From: Paenibacillus sp. FSL R7-0337
Lineage (GTDB): Bacteria > Bacillota > Bacilli > Paenibacillales > Paenibacillaceae
Direction of reading: 5' to 3'
Assembly: GCF_037969875.1 (NCBI RefSeq)
Contig: NZ_CP150218.1
Span: forward strand, 3,286,001-3,350,000
DNA length: 64,000 bases
Positions within the stretch are counted from its first letter, which is position 1, and every line of letters begins with the position of its first letter. A program made the position numbers and the translations under genes. Below the pieces are notes generated by a model. It ran no database searches and was not told where the DNA came from. It saw nothing but the letters and a program-made list of their open reading frames with translations. Of this stretch, positions 49,351-60,852 are shown piece by piece.

Positions 49351-49774
49351 TTGCTTCACCACCCAATTCTTCACGTTTCACAAACTTAGTCTTTACAGGC
49401 AGCTTGTGAGCGGCAAGACGCATCGCTTCGCGAGCGATTTCTTCCGACACGCCTCCGAGTTCGAACATAATCTTACCCGGTTTAACTACAGCTACCCACT
49501 TCTCAACGTTACCTTTACCACTACCCATACGAACCTCGAGAGGCTTCTGAGTGATTGGCTTATCCGGGAAAATCTTGATCCAAACCTGACCGCCACGTTT
49601 GATGTAACGTGTCATTGCGATACGAGCAGCTTCGATCTGACGGTTAGTGATCCAAGATGGCTCCAGAGCCTGCAAACCGAATTCGCCGAAGTTGAGTTCG
49701 GTTCCGCCTTTTGCCATACCCTTCATGTGACCGCGTTGTTGCTTGCGGTGTTTAACGCGCTTTGGTACCAACAT
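49340..49774 (-). CDS. rplP: Ribosomal protein L16
   Basis: 144 residues; [20 protein letters not shown] start, [20 protein letters not shown]. Two bases after rpsC. Confidence 0.98.
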   Translation of the reverse strand: MLVPKRVKHRKQQRGHMKGMAKGGTELNFGEFGLQALEPSWITNRQIEAARIAMTRYIKRGGQVWIKIFPDKPITQKPLEVRMGSGKGNVEKWVAVVKPGKIMFELGGVSEEIAREAMRLAAHKLPVKTKFVKREELGGEANES

Positions 49775-49776
49775 GA

Positions 49777-50442
49777 TTAGTTGCCTCCTTCCTGAGCAGC
49801 TTGTTTCTTAGCTGGGGGAAGAACTTCTCCACGATAAATCCATACCTTTACGCCGATAAGGCCGTAAGTTGTATGTGCTTCAGCTGTTCCGTAATCGATG
49901 TCAGCACGAAGCGTATGAAGTGGAACTGTTCCTTCGCTATAGCCTTCTGAACGGGCAATCTCAGCGCCGCCAAGACGTCCGCCAACCTGAGTTTTAATTC
50001 CCTTTGCGCCGGAACGCATTGTTCTTTGAATCGCTTGTTTCAGAGCACGACGGAACGATACGCGACGTTCCAGCTGTTGTGCAATGCTTTCAGCAACAAG
50101 AATAGCATCCAGTTCGGGGTGTTTGATTTCATTGATGTTGATGTGTACTTTCTTACCGCCGGCGATAGCTGTAACTGCGCTGCGAAGTACTTCTACTTCT
50201 GCTCCGCCTTTACCAATTACCATACCTGGCTTGGCAGTGTGAATTGTAACGTTCACTCGGTTTGCCGCTCTTTCGATCTCGATGCGGGAAACAGAGGAAT
50301 CTTTCAGCTTGCCTTTAAGGTATTCCCGGATTTTAACGTCTTCCATTAAAAGAGTACCGAAATCTTTGCCTGCATACCATTTTGATTCCCAGTCGCGAAT
50401 AATACCGACTCGGAGTCCGACTGGATTTACCTTTTGACCCAC
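49777..50442 (-). CDS. rpsC: Ribosomal protein S3
   Basis: 221 residues. KH domain with the GKGG loop ([18 protein letters not shown]) and C-terminal [20 protein letters not shown]; helps mRNA entry on the 30S. Confidence 0.98.
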   Translation of the reverse strand: MGQKVNPVGLRVGIIRDWESKWYAGKDFGTLLMEDVKIREYLKGKLKDSSVSRIEIERAANRVNVTIHTAKPGMVIGKGGAEVEVLRSAVTAIAGGKKVHININEIKHPELDAILVAESIAQQLERRVSFRRALKQAIQRTMRSGAKGIKTQVGGRLGGAEIARSEGYSEGTVPLHTLRADIDYGTAEAHTTYGLIGVKVWIYRGEVLPPAKKQAAQEGGN

Positions 50443-50455
50443 GTGTTATCCCTCC

Positions 50456-50788
50456 TTATTTCTCAGATACCACCAAAGTAATGTGGCTGGTACGTTTATT
50501 GATCCGGCTTGCGCGGCCCATGGCGCGCGGACGGAAACGTTTCATTGTAGGACCCTGGTTAACGAAAACTTCGCTTACGAATAAGCTGTTAACGTCCATA
50601 GAGTAGTTATGCTCAGCATTCGCTATCGCCGAGTTCAGTAGCTTCTCAACAACCGGAGAAGCGGACTTCGGAGTGTGGCGAAGAATTGCAATTGCTTCCC
50701 CCACTTGCTTGCCGCGAATCAAGTCAACAACCAGTTTCGCTTTACGAGCGGAAATCCGCACCGATCTTGCATGTGCTTTTGCTTCCAT
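50456..50788 (-). CDS. rplV: Ribosomal protein L22
   Basis: 110 residues; [20 protein letters not shown] start, the loop with [20 protein letters not shown] lines the exit tunnel. GAGGGAAAACA precedes the ATG; an ATG six codons earlier is unlikely. Confidence 0.98.
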   Translation of the reverse strand: MEAKAHARSVRISARKAKLVVDLIRGKQVGEAIAILRHTPKSASPVVEKLLNSAIANAEHNYSMDVNSLFVSEVFVNQGPTMKRFRPRAMGRASRINKRTSHITLVVSEK

Positions 50789-50819
50789 TGTTTTCCCTCC
50801 TCTCAAACGAAGACGTTAA

Positions 50820-51098
50820 TTATCTTCTGGTTTTCTTATCGTCACCCGCGTGGCCTTTGTAAGTACGTGTTGGCGCGAACTCGCCCAACTTGTGACCTAC
50901 CATATCTTCCGTTACGTATACAGGCACGTGTTTGCGGCCGTCATATACACCAAACGTATGTCCGATAAACTGAGGGAAAATGGTTGAGCGACGGGACCAG
51001 GTTTTTACTACGACTTTCTTGTCTGTCTCGTTCAAATCCTCAACTTTTTTCAGCAGGTAGCCATCGATGAACGGCCCCTTCTTTAAACTGCGACCCAT
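50820..51098 (-). CDS. rpsS: Ribosomal protein S19
   Basis: 92 residues; [20 protein letters not shown] start, [20 protein letters not shown] end. Confidence 0.98.
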   Translation of the reverse strand: MGRSLKKGPFIDGYLLKKVEDLNETDKKVVVKTWSRRSTIFPQFIGHTFGVYDGRKHVPVYVTEDMVGHKLGEFAPTRTYKGHAGDDKKTRR

Positions 51099-51175
51099 GT
51101 GTGAATCCTCCCTTCATCCGGTTCTTCAAAACCGCGAATCGACGCTTCGCGCTTAACTAACTTGCCTGAAGCGTC

Positions 51176-52006
51176 TTATTTTGTGCGGCGACGAACGATG
51201 TATTTATCAGATGCTTTGTTTTTCTTACGCGTTTTGTAGCCGAGGGTTGGTTTGCCCCAAGGTGACATTGGCGATTTCCGTCCGATTGGAGCGCGGCCTT
51301 CACCACCACCGTGTGGGTGATCGTTAGGGTTCATGACAACACCGCGTACTTCAGGACGACGTCCGAGCCAGCGGCTGCGTCCGGCTTTACCAATCTTGAT
51401 CAGTTCGTGATCTCCGTTACCTACGGCTCCGATAGTCGCACGGCAAACGCTGAGAATTCTGCGAACCTCACCCGAGTTCAAACGAACAGATACGTATTTA
51501 TCTTCTTTACCCAGCAACTGAGCTTCAGTACCGGCAGCACGAACCAATTGTCCGCCTTTACCTGGTTTCAACTCGATATTGTGGATAACTGTACCTACAG
51601 GGATATTGATCAGCGGAAGGCTGTTACCAATTTTGATATCCGCAGCAGGGCCGGACTCAACTTTATCCCCAACTTTAAGGCCTTTAGGAGCGATGATATA
51701 ACGTTTCTCTCCATCAGCATAGTGGATCAAAGCAATATTGGAAGTACGGTTCGGGTCATACTCGATTGTAGCAACGCTACCTGGTATGCCGTCTTTAGTC
51801 CGTTTAAAGTCAATGATACGGTATTTACGTTTGTGTCCGCCGCCATGGTGACGAACCGTAATTTTACCTTGGTTGTTACGTCCGGCATGCTTGAACAGCG
51901 GGGACAGCAACGATTTCTCTGGCTGGTTTGTTGTGATTTCTTCAAACGTAGACACAGACATGTTACGTCTTGCCGGAGAGGTCGGTTTGTACTTTTTGAT
52001 TGGCAC
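51176..52006 (-). CDS. rplB: Ribosomal protein L2
   Basis: 276 residues. The conserved His region [20 protein letters not shown], close to the peptidyl-transferase centre, is intact. C-terminal [13 protein letters not shown]. Confidence 0.98.
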   Translation of the reverse strand: MPIKKYKPTSPARRNMSVSTFEEITTNQPEKSLLSPLFKHAGRNNQGKITVRHHGGGHKRKYRIIDFKRTKDGIPGSVATIEYDPNRTSNIALIHYADGEKRYIIAPKGLKVGDKVESGPAADIKIGNSLPLINIPVGTVIHNIELKPGKGGQLVRAAGTEAQLLGKEDKYVSVRLNSGEVRRILSVCRATIGAVGNGDHELIKIGKAGRSRWLGRRPEVRGVVMNPNDHPHGGGEGRAPIGRKSPMSPWGKPTLGYKTRKKNKASDKYIVRRRTK

Positions 52007-52033
52007 TATAGTTTCCTCCTTACTTTAAGAGTA

Positions 52034-52327
52034 TTATTCTACCGCTTCAAAGAATTCAAGCGGCTTGCTGTCTGGGCTAAGCTTCACGATGGCTTTTTTC
52101 CACTCCGGAGTATAACCGGAATATTTGCCATAACGTTTCAGTTTACCAGGCACGCGCATTGTGTTCACACTAACGACTTTAACTTTAAAAATAGCCTCGA
52201 CAGCTTTTTTGATTTCGGTCTTGTTAGCACGGATATCCACTTCAAAAGCGTACTTCAGTTCGCTCATGTATTCGGATGTGCGTTCCGTAATCACTGGACG
52301 CTTAATTATATCACGAGGATCTTTCAT
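52034..52327 (-). CDS. rplW: Ribosomal protein L23
   Basis: 97 residues; [16 protein letters not shown] start. Exit-tunnel protein, contact for trigger factor and SRP. Its ATG overlaps the rplD stop (TAATG). Confidence 0.98.
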   Translation of the reverse strand: MKDPRDIIKRPVITERTSEYMSELKYAFEVDIRANKTEIKKAVEAIFKVKVVSVNTMRVPGKLKRYGKYSGYTPEWKKAIVKLSPDSKPLEFFEAVE

Positions 52328-52950
52328 TACGCGAACACCTCCTCTACCTTCAGAACTGCTTCTTTAGTGATGATCAGTTTGTCGTACGTCAGTACGTCAA
52401 GAACATTGATGCCGTCAGCCGCTACGAATTTCACCCCAGGGATGTTACGAGCGGAAAGTGCTACATTGTCATCATAGCCAGGAGCTACGATCAGGGCTTT
52501 GCCGCCCACTTTAAGGTTGTTCAGAATCGCCGCGAATTCTTTCGTCTTCGGAGCATTCAGAGTCAAGCTATCCAATACGATAATGTCATTCTCAAGTACT
52601 TTCGAGGACAACGCGGATTTGATGGCCAACCGGCGAACCTTCTTAGGCAATTTCCAGGAATAGCTGCGTGGTGTTGGTCCGAAGACTACGCCGCCGCCTT
52701 TCCATTGTGGAGAACGAATGGAGCCTTGACGAGCACGACCTGTACCTTTTTGTTTCCAAGGTTTACGTCCGCCGCCACGCACTTCAGAGCGTCCTTTTAC
52801 TTTGTGTGTACCGCGACGAAGGGAAGCTCTTTGCATAAGTGCAGCTTCATGCAGCACATGTACATTCGGTTCGATACCGAAAACTGAATCACTCAGTTCA
52901 ACTTCGCCAACTTCGTTACCACTAGTATTGAAAAGTGTTACTTTTGGCAT
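52327..52950 (-). CDS. rplD: Ribosomal protein L4
   Basis: 207 residues; long loop [20 protein letters not shown] lines the exit tunnel. In E. coli L4 regulates the S10 operon; no such leader is evident here. Confidence 0.98.
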   Translation of the reverse strand: MPKVTLFNTSGNEVGEVELSDSVFGIEPNVHVLHEAALMQRASLRRGTHKVKGRSEVRGGGRKPWKQKGTGRARQGSIRSPQWKGGGVVFGPTPRSYSWKLPKKVRRLAIKSALSSKVLENDIIVLDSLTLNAPKTKEFAAILNNLKVGGKALIVAPGYDDNVALSARNIPGVKFVAADGINVLDVLTYDKLIITKEAVLKVEEVFA

Positions 52951-52975
52951 TTCATGTTCCTCCTTTCTTCAGTAA

Positions 52976-53599
52976 TTATTTCTTAACGGTTTGTTTAACT
53001 TTCACGAAGCTGTTTTTCGGGCCCGGAATAGCGCCTTTAACCAGCAGTACATTACGTTCTACGTCAACTCGGATGATTTCAAGCTTTTGTACCGTTATGG
53101 TAGTGTGACCCATATGTCCTGGGAGGCGTTTGCCCTTAGGAACACGGTTAGCCTGGATGGAACCCATCGAGCCCGGTCTTCTGTGGTAACGCGATCCGTG
53201 TGCCATTGGTCCGCGGCTTTGTCCCCAGCGTTTGATGTTACCCTGGAAGCCTTTACCCTTCGAAGTACCTGTTACGTCAACAAACTCGCCTTCAGCGAAA
53301 ATGTCAGCCTTAAGCTCTTGTCCAACCTCGAGTGACCCGAGGTCAACACCGCGAATTTCGCGAACGTAGCGCTTAGGTGTTGCATTTGCCTTTTTGGCGT
53401 GACCCTGTTCAGGCTTGTTGGAGCGACTTTCCTTTTTATCGGAAAAGCCCAACTGCACTGCTTCATATCCGTCGATATTCAGGTCTTTCTTTTGCAGTAC
53501 CACACAAGGTCCAGCTTCGATAACAGAAACCGCGATTACGTTACCTTCTGGAGTAAACACTTGAGTCATACCGAGTTTTTTTCCTAAGATACCTTTCAA
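52976..53599 (-). CDS. rplC: Ribosomal protein L3
   Basis: 207 residues; [20 protein letters not shown] start and [20 protein letters not shown] near residue 140. TTG start chosen because AAGAGGTG lies six bases upstream and it matches the family N-terminus; a GTG three codons earlier overlaps the ribosome site. Confidence 0.96.
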   Translation of the reverse strand: MKGILGKKLGMTQVFTPEGNVIAVSVIEAGPCVVLQKKDLNIDGYEAVQLGFSDKKESRSNKPEQGHAKKANATPKRYVREIRGVDLGSLEVGQELKADIFAEGEFVDVTGTSKGKGFQGNIKRWGQSRGPMAHGSRYHRRPGSMGSIQANRVPKGKRLPGHMGHTTITVQKLEIIRVDVERNVLLVKGAIPGPKNSFVKVKQTVKK

Positions 53600-53637
53600 T
53601 GTTGACACCTCTTTTCTTTTCCTGGTTACTTAATGAA

Positions 53638-54048
<411 letters not shown>

Positions 54049-54083
54049 TCACATCATCGCAACGTCTCAGAACAACATTTATT

Positions 54084-54112
54084 ATTATATCTAATAGGCG
54101 GCTATATTGCAA
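54084..54112 (-). promoter_or_regulatory. Promoter of the S10-spc-alpha cluster
   Basis: On the minus strand -35 TTGCAA (54112-54107), 17-base spacer, perfect -10 TATAAT (54089-54084), leaving a leader of about 130 bases before rpsJ. This is one of the strongest promoters in the window by eye. Confidence 0.85.
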
Positions 54113-54181
54113 GAGCCATTGCAAAACAAATCACCTTTTCCAGAAAAAAAGTTTTAAAAAAACGTTTTTATCTGAAAATTG

Positions 54182-54901
54182 TTAATTACTGATTTCTGCG
54201 AGTTGAATTAGAGCCTCCATCTCCAGAATATTCACGGTTCTTTTATGCATAGTGATGATCTTCAGCGCTTCCAGCTTGTTCAGCTTACGGCTTAGGGTCT
54301 CGGCAGTAGTGCCGAGCATCGCCGCCACTTCTTTTTGTGCCGACGGGAGATCCACGGAATGTCTCAAGGCTTGCATGGTCAGAGCTGGATCTGGTAGATT
54401 CTTTGTGTACAAGTAGACCAGAAGCCGGGCTAACCGTTTTTCCACTTCAAACATATGAAGTGCCCCTGCCGCTTCTTCCGCCAAATGCAATTGCTCACTA
54501 ACAGACATTAGAAAACTGAACGCCAGGCTCGCATTTTGCTCCAAGAGGGGAATGAAATCCTTCCGGTGCATCCGGCAGACCACTCCGCTCTCAATAATCT
54601 CCGCCGTTACATCATTATTTTTATTATGAAGAAGGGCAAACTGTCCGAAATAATCCCCTGGAAAAAGAAAGCGGACAATATGCTGCTTACCTTCTTTACT
54701 GTTCTTCGTCAGTTTGATAAGACCGCTCTTCACCACATATAAGGCTTCAGACGGCTCTCCTTCTCTGCAGACCTGGCTGCCCTTTTTATATGAATGGGAT
54801 TCTGTGATTGATTCTATGATAACCAATTCTTCATCGGATAAGCTCCTGAATACCGGAACCTGGCGTACACAGGCATGAGAGCTGCACGTATTACAATCCA
54901 T
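54182..54901 (-). CDS. FNR-type oxygen-sensing regulator (Crp/Fnr family)
   Basis: A 239-residue Crp/Fnr regulator. N-terminal Cys3, Cys6 and Cys11 (MDCNTCSSHAC) plus Cys109 (ESGVVCRMH) fall where E. coli FNR has its four [4Fe-4S] ligands (Cys20, 23, 29, 122). The cNMP-like beta-barrel spans residues 20-130 (FPGDYFGQFALLHNK), then a dimer helix. The HTH is SAQKEVAAMLGTTAETLSRK, with E..SR as in FNR DNA-binding helices. B. subtilis Fnr instead uses C-terminal cysteines. GAGGAGGAAGGATGT precedes the ATG. Divergent from the V4R gene with an FNR box between, so it likely controls both. Confidence 0.9.
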   Translation of the reverse strand: MDCNTCSSHACVRQVPVFRSLSDEELVIIESITESHSYKKGSQVCREGEPSEALYVVKSGLIKLTKNSKEGKQHIVRFLFPGDYFGQFALLHNKNNDVTAEIIESGVVCRMHRKDFIPLLEQNASLAFSFLMSVSEQLHLAEEAAGALHMFEVEKRLARLLVYLYTKNLPDPALTMQALRHSVDLPSAQKEVAAMLGTTAETLSRKLNKLEALKIITMHKRTVNILEMEALIQLAEISN

Positions 54902-54989
54902 ACATCCTTCCTCCTCTACTGTCGCTTATCCCACCATATCAATGATCTAAGCGCTGCCAGGTGACTGGACGCACAGATTTTCATAAAAC

Positions 54990-55003
54990 TTGACCTATAT
55001 CAA
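54990..55003. promoter_or_regulatory. FNR box in the divergent promoter
   Basis: TTGAC-CTAT-ATCAA differs from the FNR consensus TTGAT-N4-ATCAA at one base. Its centre lies 41.5 bases before a position seven bases past a TACAAT -10 (55026-55031), the class II activator geometry. It would drive the V4R and cupin genes under low oxygen. Confidence 0.8.
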
Positions 55004-55056
55004 GGATTAAGGTGCCTGCTATCTATACAATAGGTACATAGAGAGAAAAGGAGTTG

Positions 55057-55512
55057 ATGGGCTTGCTGCAATACACTTTTGAGGATATGCGCCAGATGAA
55101 TAGAACAACTCTGGGTAATATGGTCCCCCTTGAACTATTCCGGACCATCCGTCTAATTGGAATGAACCAGGGATTGCCGTTAGGCGGAAAGGGTACGACT
55201 GTTACCATAGGCAGAAAGATTGGTGAGAGCCTGCCTGTCCATTCCGTGGAAGAGCTGCTGCAGATCTTTGAAGAGCTCAAAATCGGAATTCCCCGGATTG
55301 TTCATTCTGATGAGCGCAGGATTAATATTGTTGTTGACGATTGCTTCTGCAAAGGATTACCTTCGCTTGAAGATGAAAGAATGGTCTGTGATCTAGAAGG
55401 AGCTATCATTGAAGGTGCTCTATGCAGAATTCTCGGCCGTAAGGTTTCAGTGAAGGAGATCAAATGTAATGTCACCGGTCATGAACACTGCGAGTATGAA
55501 GTTAAGCTTTAA
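55057..55512 (+). CDS. V4R-domain protein, cysteine-rich
   Basis: A 151-residue cytoplasmic protein whose fold pattern (LELFRTIRLIGMNQGLPLGG, IGRKIGESL, then LEGAIIEGALCRILGRKVSV and CNVTGHEHCEYEV) matches the V4R (4-vinyl reductase) small-molecule-binding domain. Six cysteines (96, 98, 111, 123, 137, 145) and His142/144 cluster in the C-terminal half and may hold a metal or Fe-S centre. V4R proteins are often sensors for hydrocarbons or chlorophyll-precursor steps; the ligand here is unknown. AAAGGAG lies very near the ATG; TTG codons just beside it are alternatives. Confidence 0.8.
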   Translation: MGLLQYTFEDMRQMNRTTLGNMVPLELFRTIRLIGMNQGLPLGGKGTTVTIGRKIGESLPVHSVEELLQIFEELKIGIPRIVHSDERRINIVVDDCFCKGLPSLEDERMVCDLEGAIIEGALCRILGRKVSVKEIKCNVTGHEHCEYEVKL

Positions 55513-55544
55513 ACAATACATTTTAATGAAAGCAGGGATTTATA

Positions 55545-55886
55545 ATGGAAAAGAAAACATTAGCTGAGGCAGTACAGTATCAAGAGGAGCGCTTTACCAA
55601 AAAAATCATTTTCCAAAAAGGGGATAGTGTTGTATTCGTGCTAAACTTCATGCCTGGGCAAAAGCTGCCCATTCACAAGCACCCCGGAGCAGATGTCTAT
55701 ATCCTCGCCTTACACGGTGATGGTGCCATTCATGTTAATGAGGAAGAGTTCCCCTTCATCCAAGGAGAGACCATCTACATTGCCGGTGACGAGTCATTCG
55801 CTTATACGAATAATACTTCATCCCCGTCCAGCCTGCATGTCGTTCTATCCAACCTGCCAAGTGCGGAATACGCGAAGGAAATCTAA
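55545..55886 (+). CDS. Small cupin-domain protein
   Basis: 113 residues, single cupin barrel. Motif 1 PGQKLPIHKHPGADVYILAL has the two His but Asp instead of the usual Glu; motif 2 is GETIYIAGDESFAYTN, with no second-motif His. So metal binding is possible but altered. It follows the V4R gene by 32 bases and is probably co-transcribed. It resembles cupins of unknown role found near FNR-type regulators. Confidence 0.85.
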   Translation: MEKKTLAEAVQYQEERFTKKIIFQKGDSVVFVLNFMPGQKLPIHKHPGADVYILALHGDGAIHVNEEEFPFIQGETIYIAGDESFAYTNNTSSPSSLHVVLSNLPSAEYAKEI

Positions 55887-55914
55887 TTCATCGGCCATGC
55901 TATAAAAATAAAAC

Positions 55915-55940
55915 AGGCCCCCTTCAAATGAAGGGGGCCT
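55915..55940 (-). terminator. Terminator of tuf (also faces cupin gene)
   Basis: AGGCCCCCTTC-AAAT-GAAGGGGGCCT is a perfect 11-bp stem. The minus strand continues TGTTTTATTTTTA, a good T-run for tuf; on the plus strand it ends the cupin transcript. Another imperfect hairpin (55950-55979) overlaps the tuf stop region. Confidence 0.9.
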
Positions 55941-55978
55941 GACTTATATTCAGTCTATCCTAACGGATAGAGCCTGAA

Positions 55979-57169
55979 TTATTTCTGGATGGAAGCTACG
56001 GAACCGGCACCAACTGTACGTCCGCCTTCGCGAATGGAGAATTTAGTACCTTCTTCAATAGCGATTGGGGAGATCAGGGAAACAGTTACAGTGATGTTGT
56101 CACCAGGCATAACCATTTCAGTACCTTCTGGCAGGTTGATGATACCAGTTACGTCAGTTGTACGGAAGTAGAACTGTGGACGGTAACCAGTGAAGAATGG
56201 TTTGTGACGTCCGCCTTCTTCTTTAGTCAGAACGTAGATCTGAGCAGTGAACTCAGTGTGTGGCTTAACGGAGTTCGGCTTAGCCAATACTTGGCCGCGC
56301 TCGATCATGTTACGGTCAACACCACGCAACAATGCGCCGATGTTGTCGCCAGCTTGAGCAGAATCAAGCAATTTACGGAACATTTCCACGCCAGTAACTA
56401 CAGACTTCTTAGTTTCTTCGTGAATACCAACGATTTCGATTTCTTCTCCGACTTTAACTGTTCCGCGTTCTACGCGACCAGTTGCCACAGTACCGCGGCC
56501 AGTGATGGAGAATACATCTTCTACAGGCATCAAGAAAGGCTTGTCAGTCTGACGTTCAGGAAGTGGGATATATGTGTCGATCGTTTCGAACATTTCAACG
56601 ATCTTCTGTGCATACTCGCCATCAGGGTTCTGCAGAGCTTCACGAGCAGATCCACGGACGATTGGAGTATCATCGCCTGGGAAGTCGTATTCGCTAAGCA
56701 GATCGCGAACTTCCATTTCAACCAATTCAAGCAACTCTTCGTCCTCAACCATGTCGCATTTGTTCAGGAATACAACGATGTAAGGAACGCCTACTTGACG
56801 GGACAGCAGGATGTGTTCACGAGTCTGTGGCATAGGGCCATCAGCTGCGGATACAACCAGGATTGCTCCGTCCATTTGCGCTGCGCCAGTGATCATGTTT
56901 TTAACATAGTCGGCGTGTCCAGGGCAGTCTACGTGAGCGTAGTGACGGTTAGGAGTTTCATATTCAACGTGAGCCGTGGAGATAGTGATACCGCGTTCGC
57001 GTTCTTCAGGAGCCTTATCAATTTGGTCGAATGCTACAGCAGCACCACCGTATTTTTTGGACAATACAGTTGTGATTGCAGCAGTAAGAGTTGTTTTACC
57101 ATGGTCGACGTGACCAATAGTACCAATGTTAACGTGCGGTTTGTTACGTTCAAACTTTGCCTTTGCCAT
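55979..57169 (-). CDS. tuf: Elongation factor Tu
   Basis: 396 residues. GTP-binding motifs [18 protein letters not shown] and NKCDMV are intact, with domains II and III complete to [11 protein letters not shown]. Delivers aminoacyl-tRNA to the ribosome. GGAGGAACTGTTCAA precedes the ATG. Confidence 0.99.
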   Translation of the reverse strand: MAKAKFERNKPHVNIGTIGHVDHGKTTLTAAITTVLSKKYGGAAVAFDQIDKAPEERERGITISTAHVEYETPNRHYAHVDCPGHADYVKNMITGAAQMDGAILVVSAADGPMPQTREHILLSRQVGVPYIVVFLNKCDMVEDEELLELVEMEVRDLLSEYDFPGDDTPIVRGSAREALQNPDGEYAQKIVEMFETIDTYIPLPERQTDKPFLMPVEDVFSITGRGTVATGRVERGTVKVGEEIEIVGIHEETKKSVVTGVEMFRKLLDSAQAGDNIGALLRGVDRNMIERGQVLAKPNSVKPHTEFTAQIYVLTKEEGGRHKPFFTGYRPQFYFRTTDVTGIINLPEGTEMVMPGDNITVTVSLISPIAIEEGTKFSIREGGRTVGAGSVASIQK

Positions 57170-57208
57170 TTGAACAGTTCCTCCTTATTGTGGGGTCCAT
57201 ATATTTGA

Positions 57209-57261
57209 GCCGTCCGCCTATTTTCAATTCTAAGATGACTTAAGTGGTATACTCGGACGGC
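57209..57261. other. 8-bp inverted repeat in fusA-tuf spacer
   Basis: GCCGTCCG (57209-57216) and CGGACGGC (57254-57261) are perfect complements, 37 bases apart, in the 109-base gap between fusA and tuf. It could be a partial terminator or processing hairpin that sets the high tuf level. Confidence 0.5.
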
Positions 57262-57278
57262 AAGTTAAAAACTCTAAA

Positions 57279-59357
57279 TTATTCTCCGCCTTTATTCTTG
57301 GCTGCGATTTCTTCTGCAATACTTCTTGGAACTTCTTCATAGTGAGAAAGCTCCATTGAGAATACGCCGCGTCCTTGAGTACCGGAACGAAGTGTTGTAG
57401 AGTAACCGAACATTTCGGAGAGAGGCACCTTAGACCGGATAATCTGAGCTCCACCACGGGAGTCCATACCTTCGATCTTACCGCGACGGGAACTAAGCAT
57501 CCCCATAACATCGCCCATATACTCCTCAGGAACAGTTACTTCCACTTTCATGATTGGCTCAAGCAGGACAGGTTTACACTTGTCTTTTGCAGCCTTAAGT
57601 GCCAATGATCCGGCAACTTTAAACGCCATTTCATTGGAGTCAACATCATGATAAGAACCATCTACGATAGTGGCTTTAACATCAACAAGCGGGAAGCCTG
57701 CGATAACACCATTTTTCATAGCTTCTTCAATACCCGCAAGTGCAGGAGCGACATATTCTCTAGGTACAGAACCGCCGACTACTTTACTTTCGAATTGGTT
57801 GCCAGTACCAGCCTCGAGAGGTTCGAATTCAACCCATACATGACCGTATTGACCACGTCCGCCGGATTGACGAACGAATTTACCTTCGACGCGAGCAGGC
57901 GCATTGAATGTTTCACGATAAGCAACCTGTGGTTTACCAACGTTAGTTTCAACGTGGAATTCACGGCGCATACGATCAATGATAATATCCAAGTGAAGTT
58001 CGCCCATACCTGCCAGGATAGTTTGGCCAGTTTCTTCATCAGTATGAGCACGAAGAGTTGGATCTTCTTCGGTCAGCTTACCGAGAGCAACGCCCAATTT
58101 ATCTTGGTCGGCTTTGGTTTTTGGTTCAACAGCAATTTCGATAACCGGATCAGGGAAGTTCATGGATTCCAAGATAATTGGATTCTTCTCATCACACAGA
58201 GTATCGCCCGTGCTAGTATCTTTCAATCCTACTGCAGCAGCAATGTCACCAGAGTACACGATGGAAATCTCTTGGCGGCTGTTCGCATGCATTTGTAGAA
58301 TACGGCCGATACGCTCACGTTTGTTCTTAGTAGCATTGACTACGTATGATCCGGACTCCAGAACACCAGAGTAAACACGGAAGAACGTAAGCTTGCCCAC
58401 ATAAGGGTCTGTCATGATTTTAAATGCCAAAGCTGAGAAAGGCTCTTCATCCGAAGAATGGCGAACCCCTTCAGTTCCATCATCATGATGACCAACAATA
58501 GCTGGTACATCAAGAGGCGATGGCAAGTAATCTACAACAGCGTCCAACATAAGTTGAACCCCTTTGTTACGATAAGAGGACCCAACAATTACAGGGAAAA
58601 TCTTAACTTCACATACGCCTTTGCGCAATGCAGCTTTGATTTCTGGGATTGTTAGTTCTTCGCCTTCAAGGTACTTCATAGTAAGTTCTTCGTCAAGTTC
58701 AGCAACTTTCTCGATCAACTCAAGACGAAGTTCCTCAACCTTCGGAAGGTACTCAGCCGGAATATCCGTAACTTCAATGTTTTGACCCAGATCATCCTTA
58801 AACATGTGAGCTTTTTGCTCGATCAGGTCAATAATACCAATGAAGTCATTCTCTGCGCCGATCGGCAATTGAATAGCAACTGCATTCGCCATCAAACGAT
58901 CACGCATAGAATCAATTACATTAAGGAAATCAGCACCGATAATATCCATTTTGTTAACATAGGCGATCCGCGGAACACTATAACGGTCAGCTTGTCTCCA
59001 AACAGTTTCGGACTGAGGTTCAACACCCTCTTTGGCGCTAAACACGCCTACTGCCCCATCCAATACACGCAAGGAACGTTCAACTTCAACGGTGAAGTCA
59101 ACGTGTCCTGGGGTATCAATGATATTAACGCGGTTACCCTTCCAAGCAGCGGTGGTAGCAGCGGAAGTAATCGTAATTCCGCGCTCCTGTTCTTGCTCCA
59201 TCCAGTCCATTGTAGCAGCACCTTCGTGAACTTCACCGATTTTGTGCGTACGGCCTGAGTAGAAAAGAATCCGCTCTGTGGTAGTAGTCTTACCAGCATC
59301 AATATGTGCCATGATCCCGATATTACGTGTATTTTTTAAGGAGAACTCTCTTGCCAT
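57279..59357 (-). CDS. fusA: Elongation factor G
   Basis: 692 residues, five-domain translocase. G motifs [36 protein letters not shown] and NKMD. C-terminal domain V ends [20 protein letters not shown], then [11 protein letters not shown]. It lies between rpsG and tuf as in the str operon. Confidence 0.99.
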   Translation of the reverse strand: MAREFSLKNTRNIGIMAHIDAGKTTTTERILFYSGRTHKIGEVHEGAATMDWMEQEQERGITITSAATTAAWKGNRVNIIDTPGHVDFTVEVERSLRVLDGAVGVFSAKEGVEPQSETVWRQADRYSVPRIAYVNKMDIIGADFLNVIDSMRDRLMANAVAIQLPIGAENDFIGIIDLIEQKAHMFKDDLGQNIEVTDIPAEYLPKVEELRLELIEKVAELDEELTMKYLEGEELTIPEIKAALRKGVCEVKIFPVIVGSSYRNKGVQLMLDAVVDYLPSPLDVPAIVGHHDDGTEGVRHSSDEEPFSALAFKIMTDPYVGKLTFFRVYSGVLESGSYVVNATKNKRERIGRILQMHANSRQEISIVYSGDIAAAVGLKDTSTGDTLCDEKNPIILESMNFPDPVIEIAVEPKTKADQDKLGVALGKLTEEDPTLRAHTDEETGQTILAGMGELHLDIIIDRMRREFHVETNVGKPQVAYRETFNAPARVEGKFVRQSGGRGQYGHVWVEFEPLEAGTGNQFESKVVGGSVPREYVAPALAGIEEAMKNGVIAGFPLVDVKATIVDGSYHDVDSNEMAFKVAGSLALKAAKDKCKPVLLEPIMKVEVTVPEEYMGDVMGMLSSRRGKIEGMDSRGGAQIIRSKVPLSEMFGYSTTLRSGTQGRGVFSMELSHYEEVPRSIAEEIAAKNKGGE

Positions 59358-59404
59358 GAAATGGATCTCCTTTCAAAATAGAAGTTATTTGAACGACTGC
59401 AATC

Positions 59405-59875
59405 CTACCAGCGGTAGTGAGCAAACGCTTTGTTCGCTTCAGCCATTTTGTGTGTATCTTCACGTTTCTTAACGGAAGCGCCTGTGTTGTTGGAAGCATC
59501 GATAATCTCAGCCGCCAAACGCTCTTCCATAGTCTTCTCACCGCGGTTGCGTGAGTAGTTTACAAGCCAACGTAATCCCAAAGCAGTACGTCTTTCAGGT
59601 TTAACCTCAATAGGTACTTGGTAGTTAGCACCGCCGACACGACGAGCTTTAACTTCCAATACAGGCATGATATTCTTGATGGCTGCTTCGAAAACCTCCA
59701 TCGGCTCTTTACCTGTACGTTCTTGAATCAACTTGAACGAATTGTACAAAATGCTTTGAGCGACACCTCTTTTACCACCCAGCATAATACGGTTGATCAA
59801 ACGAGTAACCAACTTGCTATTATACAATGGATCTGGCAATACATCTCTTTTAGTAACTGGACCTTTGCGTGGCAT
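59405..59875 (-). CDS. rpsG: Ribosomal protein S7
   Basis: 156 residues; [20 protein letters not shown] start, [20 protein letters not shown] and the C-terminal [14 protein letters not shown]. 30S head assembly initiator. Confidence 0.98.
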   Translation of the reverse strand: MPRKGPVTKRDVLPDPLYNSKLVTRLINRIMLGGKRGVAQSILYNSFKLIQERTGKEPMEVFEAAIKNIMPVLEVKARRVGGANYQVPIEVKPERRTALGLRWLVNYSRNRGEKTMEERLAAEIIDASNNTGASVKKREDTHKMAEANKAFAHYRW

Positions 59876-59920
59876 GGATATCCCCCTTTCTTATATGGTT
59901 ATTATTCTGATAAGCTCATC

Positions 59921-60340
59921 TTATTTCTTGACTTTAGGACGTTTCGCACCATACTTGGAGCGAGCCTGCATCCGGTTAGCAACACCTGCAGTATCCAGTG
60001 CACCACGAACGATGTGGTAACGAACTCCTGCAAGGTCCTTAACTTTACCTCCGCGCAGCAATACTACACTGTGCTCTTGAAGGTTGTGTCCGATACCCGG
60101 AATGTAAGCAGTCACCTCAAGACGGTTCGTCAGACGAACACGGGCATACTTACGAAGTGCTGAGTTTGGTTTACGTGGAGTCATTGTGCCTACACGAGTG
60201 CATACACCGCGTTTCTGCGGAGCGCTCAAATTTGTAGCCTCACGCTTGAGGGCGTTGTACCCTTTTTGAAGAGCGGGAGATTTGGATTTTTCGATTTTGG
60301 CTTGACGGCCTTTACGAACCAGTTGATTAATAGTTGGCAT
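59921..60340 (-). CDS. rpsL: Ribosomal protein S12
   Basis: 139 residues. The decoding-centre stretch [20 protein letters not shown] keeps the lysine whose change confers streptomycin resistance, so the sequence looks wild type. Start [13 protein letters not shown], with GGAAGGGGGTGG upstream. Confidence 0.98.
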   Translation of the reverse strand: MPTINQLVRKGRQAKIEKSKSPALQKGYNALKREATNLSAPQKRGVCTRVGTMTPRKPNSALRKYARVRLTNRLEVTAYIPGIGHNLQEHSVVLLRGGKVKDLAGVRYHIVRGALDTAGVANRMQARSKYGAKRPKVKK

Positions 60341-60474
60341 GTTGTGCCACCCCCTTCCTGAAATGATAGTCAATTTACAAACACTAAGTCCACAGACCCA
60401 GGTGGTTCATAAAAAGACAAATGAAAAGTCCTTGCTGCCGAAGTGTACCCCGGTACAAAAACGTTCTCTTGCTG

Positions 60475-60726
60475 CTATTGTTTTAAGACGGCTGCCATCG
60501 CAGCACCAACTTCTATACCGCAGGCCTTGCCCAAATTCAGCATCGTGTCCACATATGTGACCTTCACACCTTGTTTGTTGCAAAGCATTACAATTCTGGA
60601 AGTAAGCCGTTGATCTCCGTCCTCTGCCACATAGACTTCTGCGGCTTGGCCCAACTCCACCGCCTTGACGGTTTGTTTGGAACCGATCTTGACCTGAGCA
60701 TCCTGTAACCCTCTATCATCAGTCAT
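60475..60726 (-). CDS. L7Ae/L30e-family RNA-binding protein (YbxF-like)
   Basis: 83 residues; QTVKAVELGQAAEVYVAEDG and CNKQGVKVTYVDTMLNLGKA, the L7Ae/L30e fold that binds kink-turn RNA. It occupies the place of B. subtilis ybxF between rpoC and rpsL. Function in vivo not established. Confidence 0.9.
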   Translation of the reverse strand: MTDDRGLQDAQVKIGSKQTVKAVELGQAAEVYVAEDGDQRLTSRIVMLCNKQGVKVTYVDTMLNLGKACGIEVGAAMAAVLKQ

Positions 60727-60852
60727 GAAAAAACATTACCTCCGCTGAATAAGAATGACAAGACTACTCACGCACCTTAGACATTTTAGCATCCACAGTA
60801 CATGATGTCAAGAATATCGACAATAAATTTATTAATAATCACAGCAGACAGC

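Noticed and set aside
51311..52477. 388-codon plus-strand frame over rplB-rplW
   Set aside because: Antisense to two certain ribosomal genes, with improbable Phe/Cys/Thr-rich composition.
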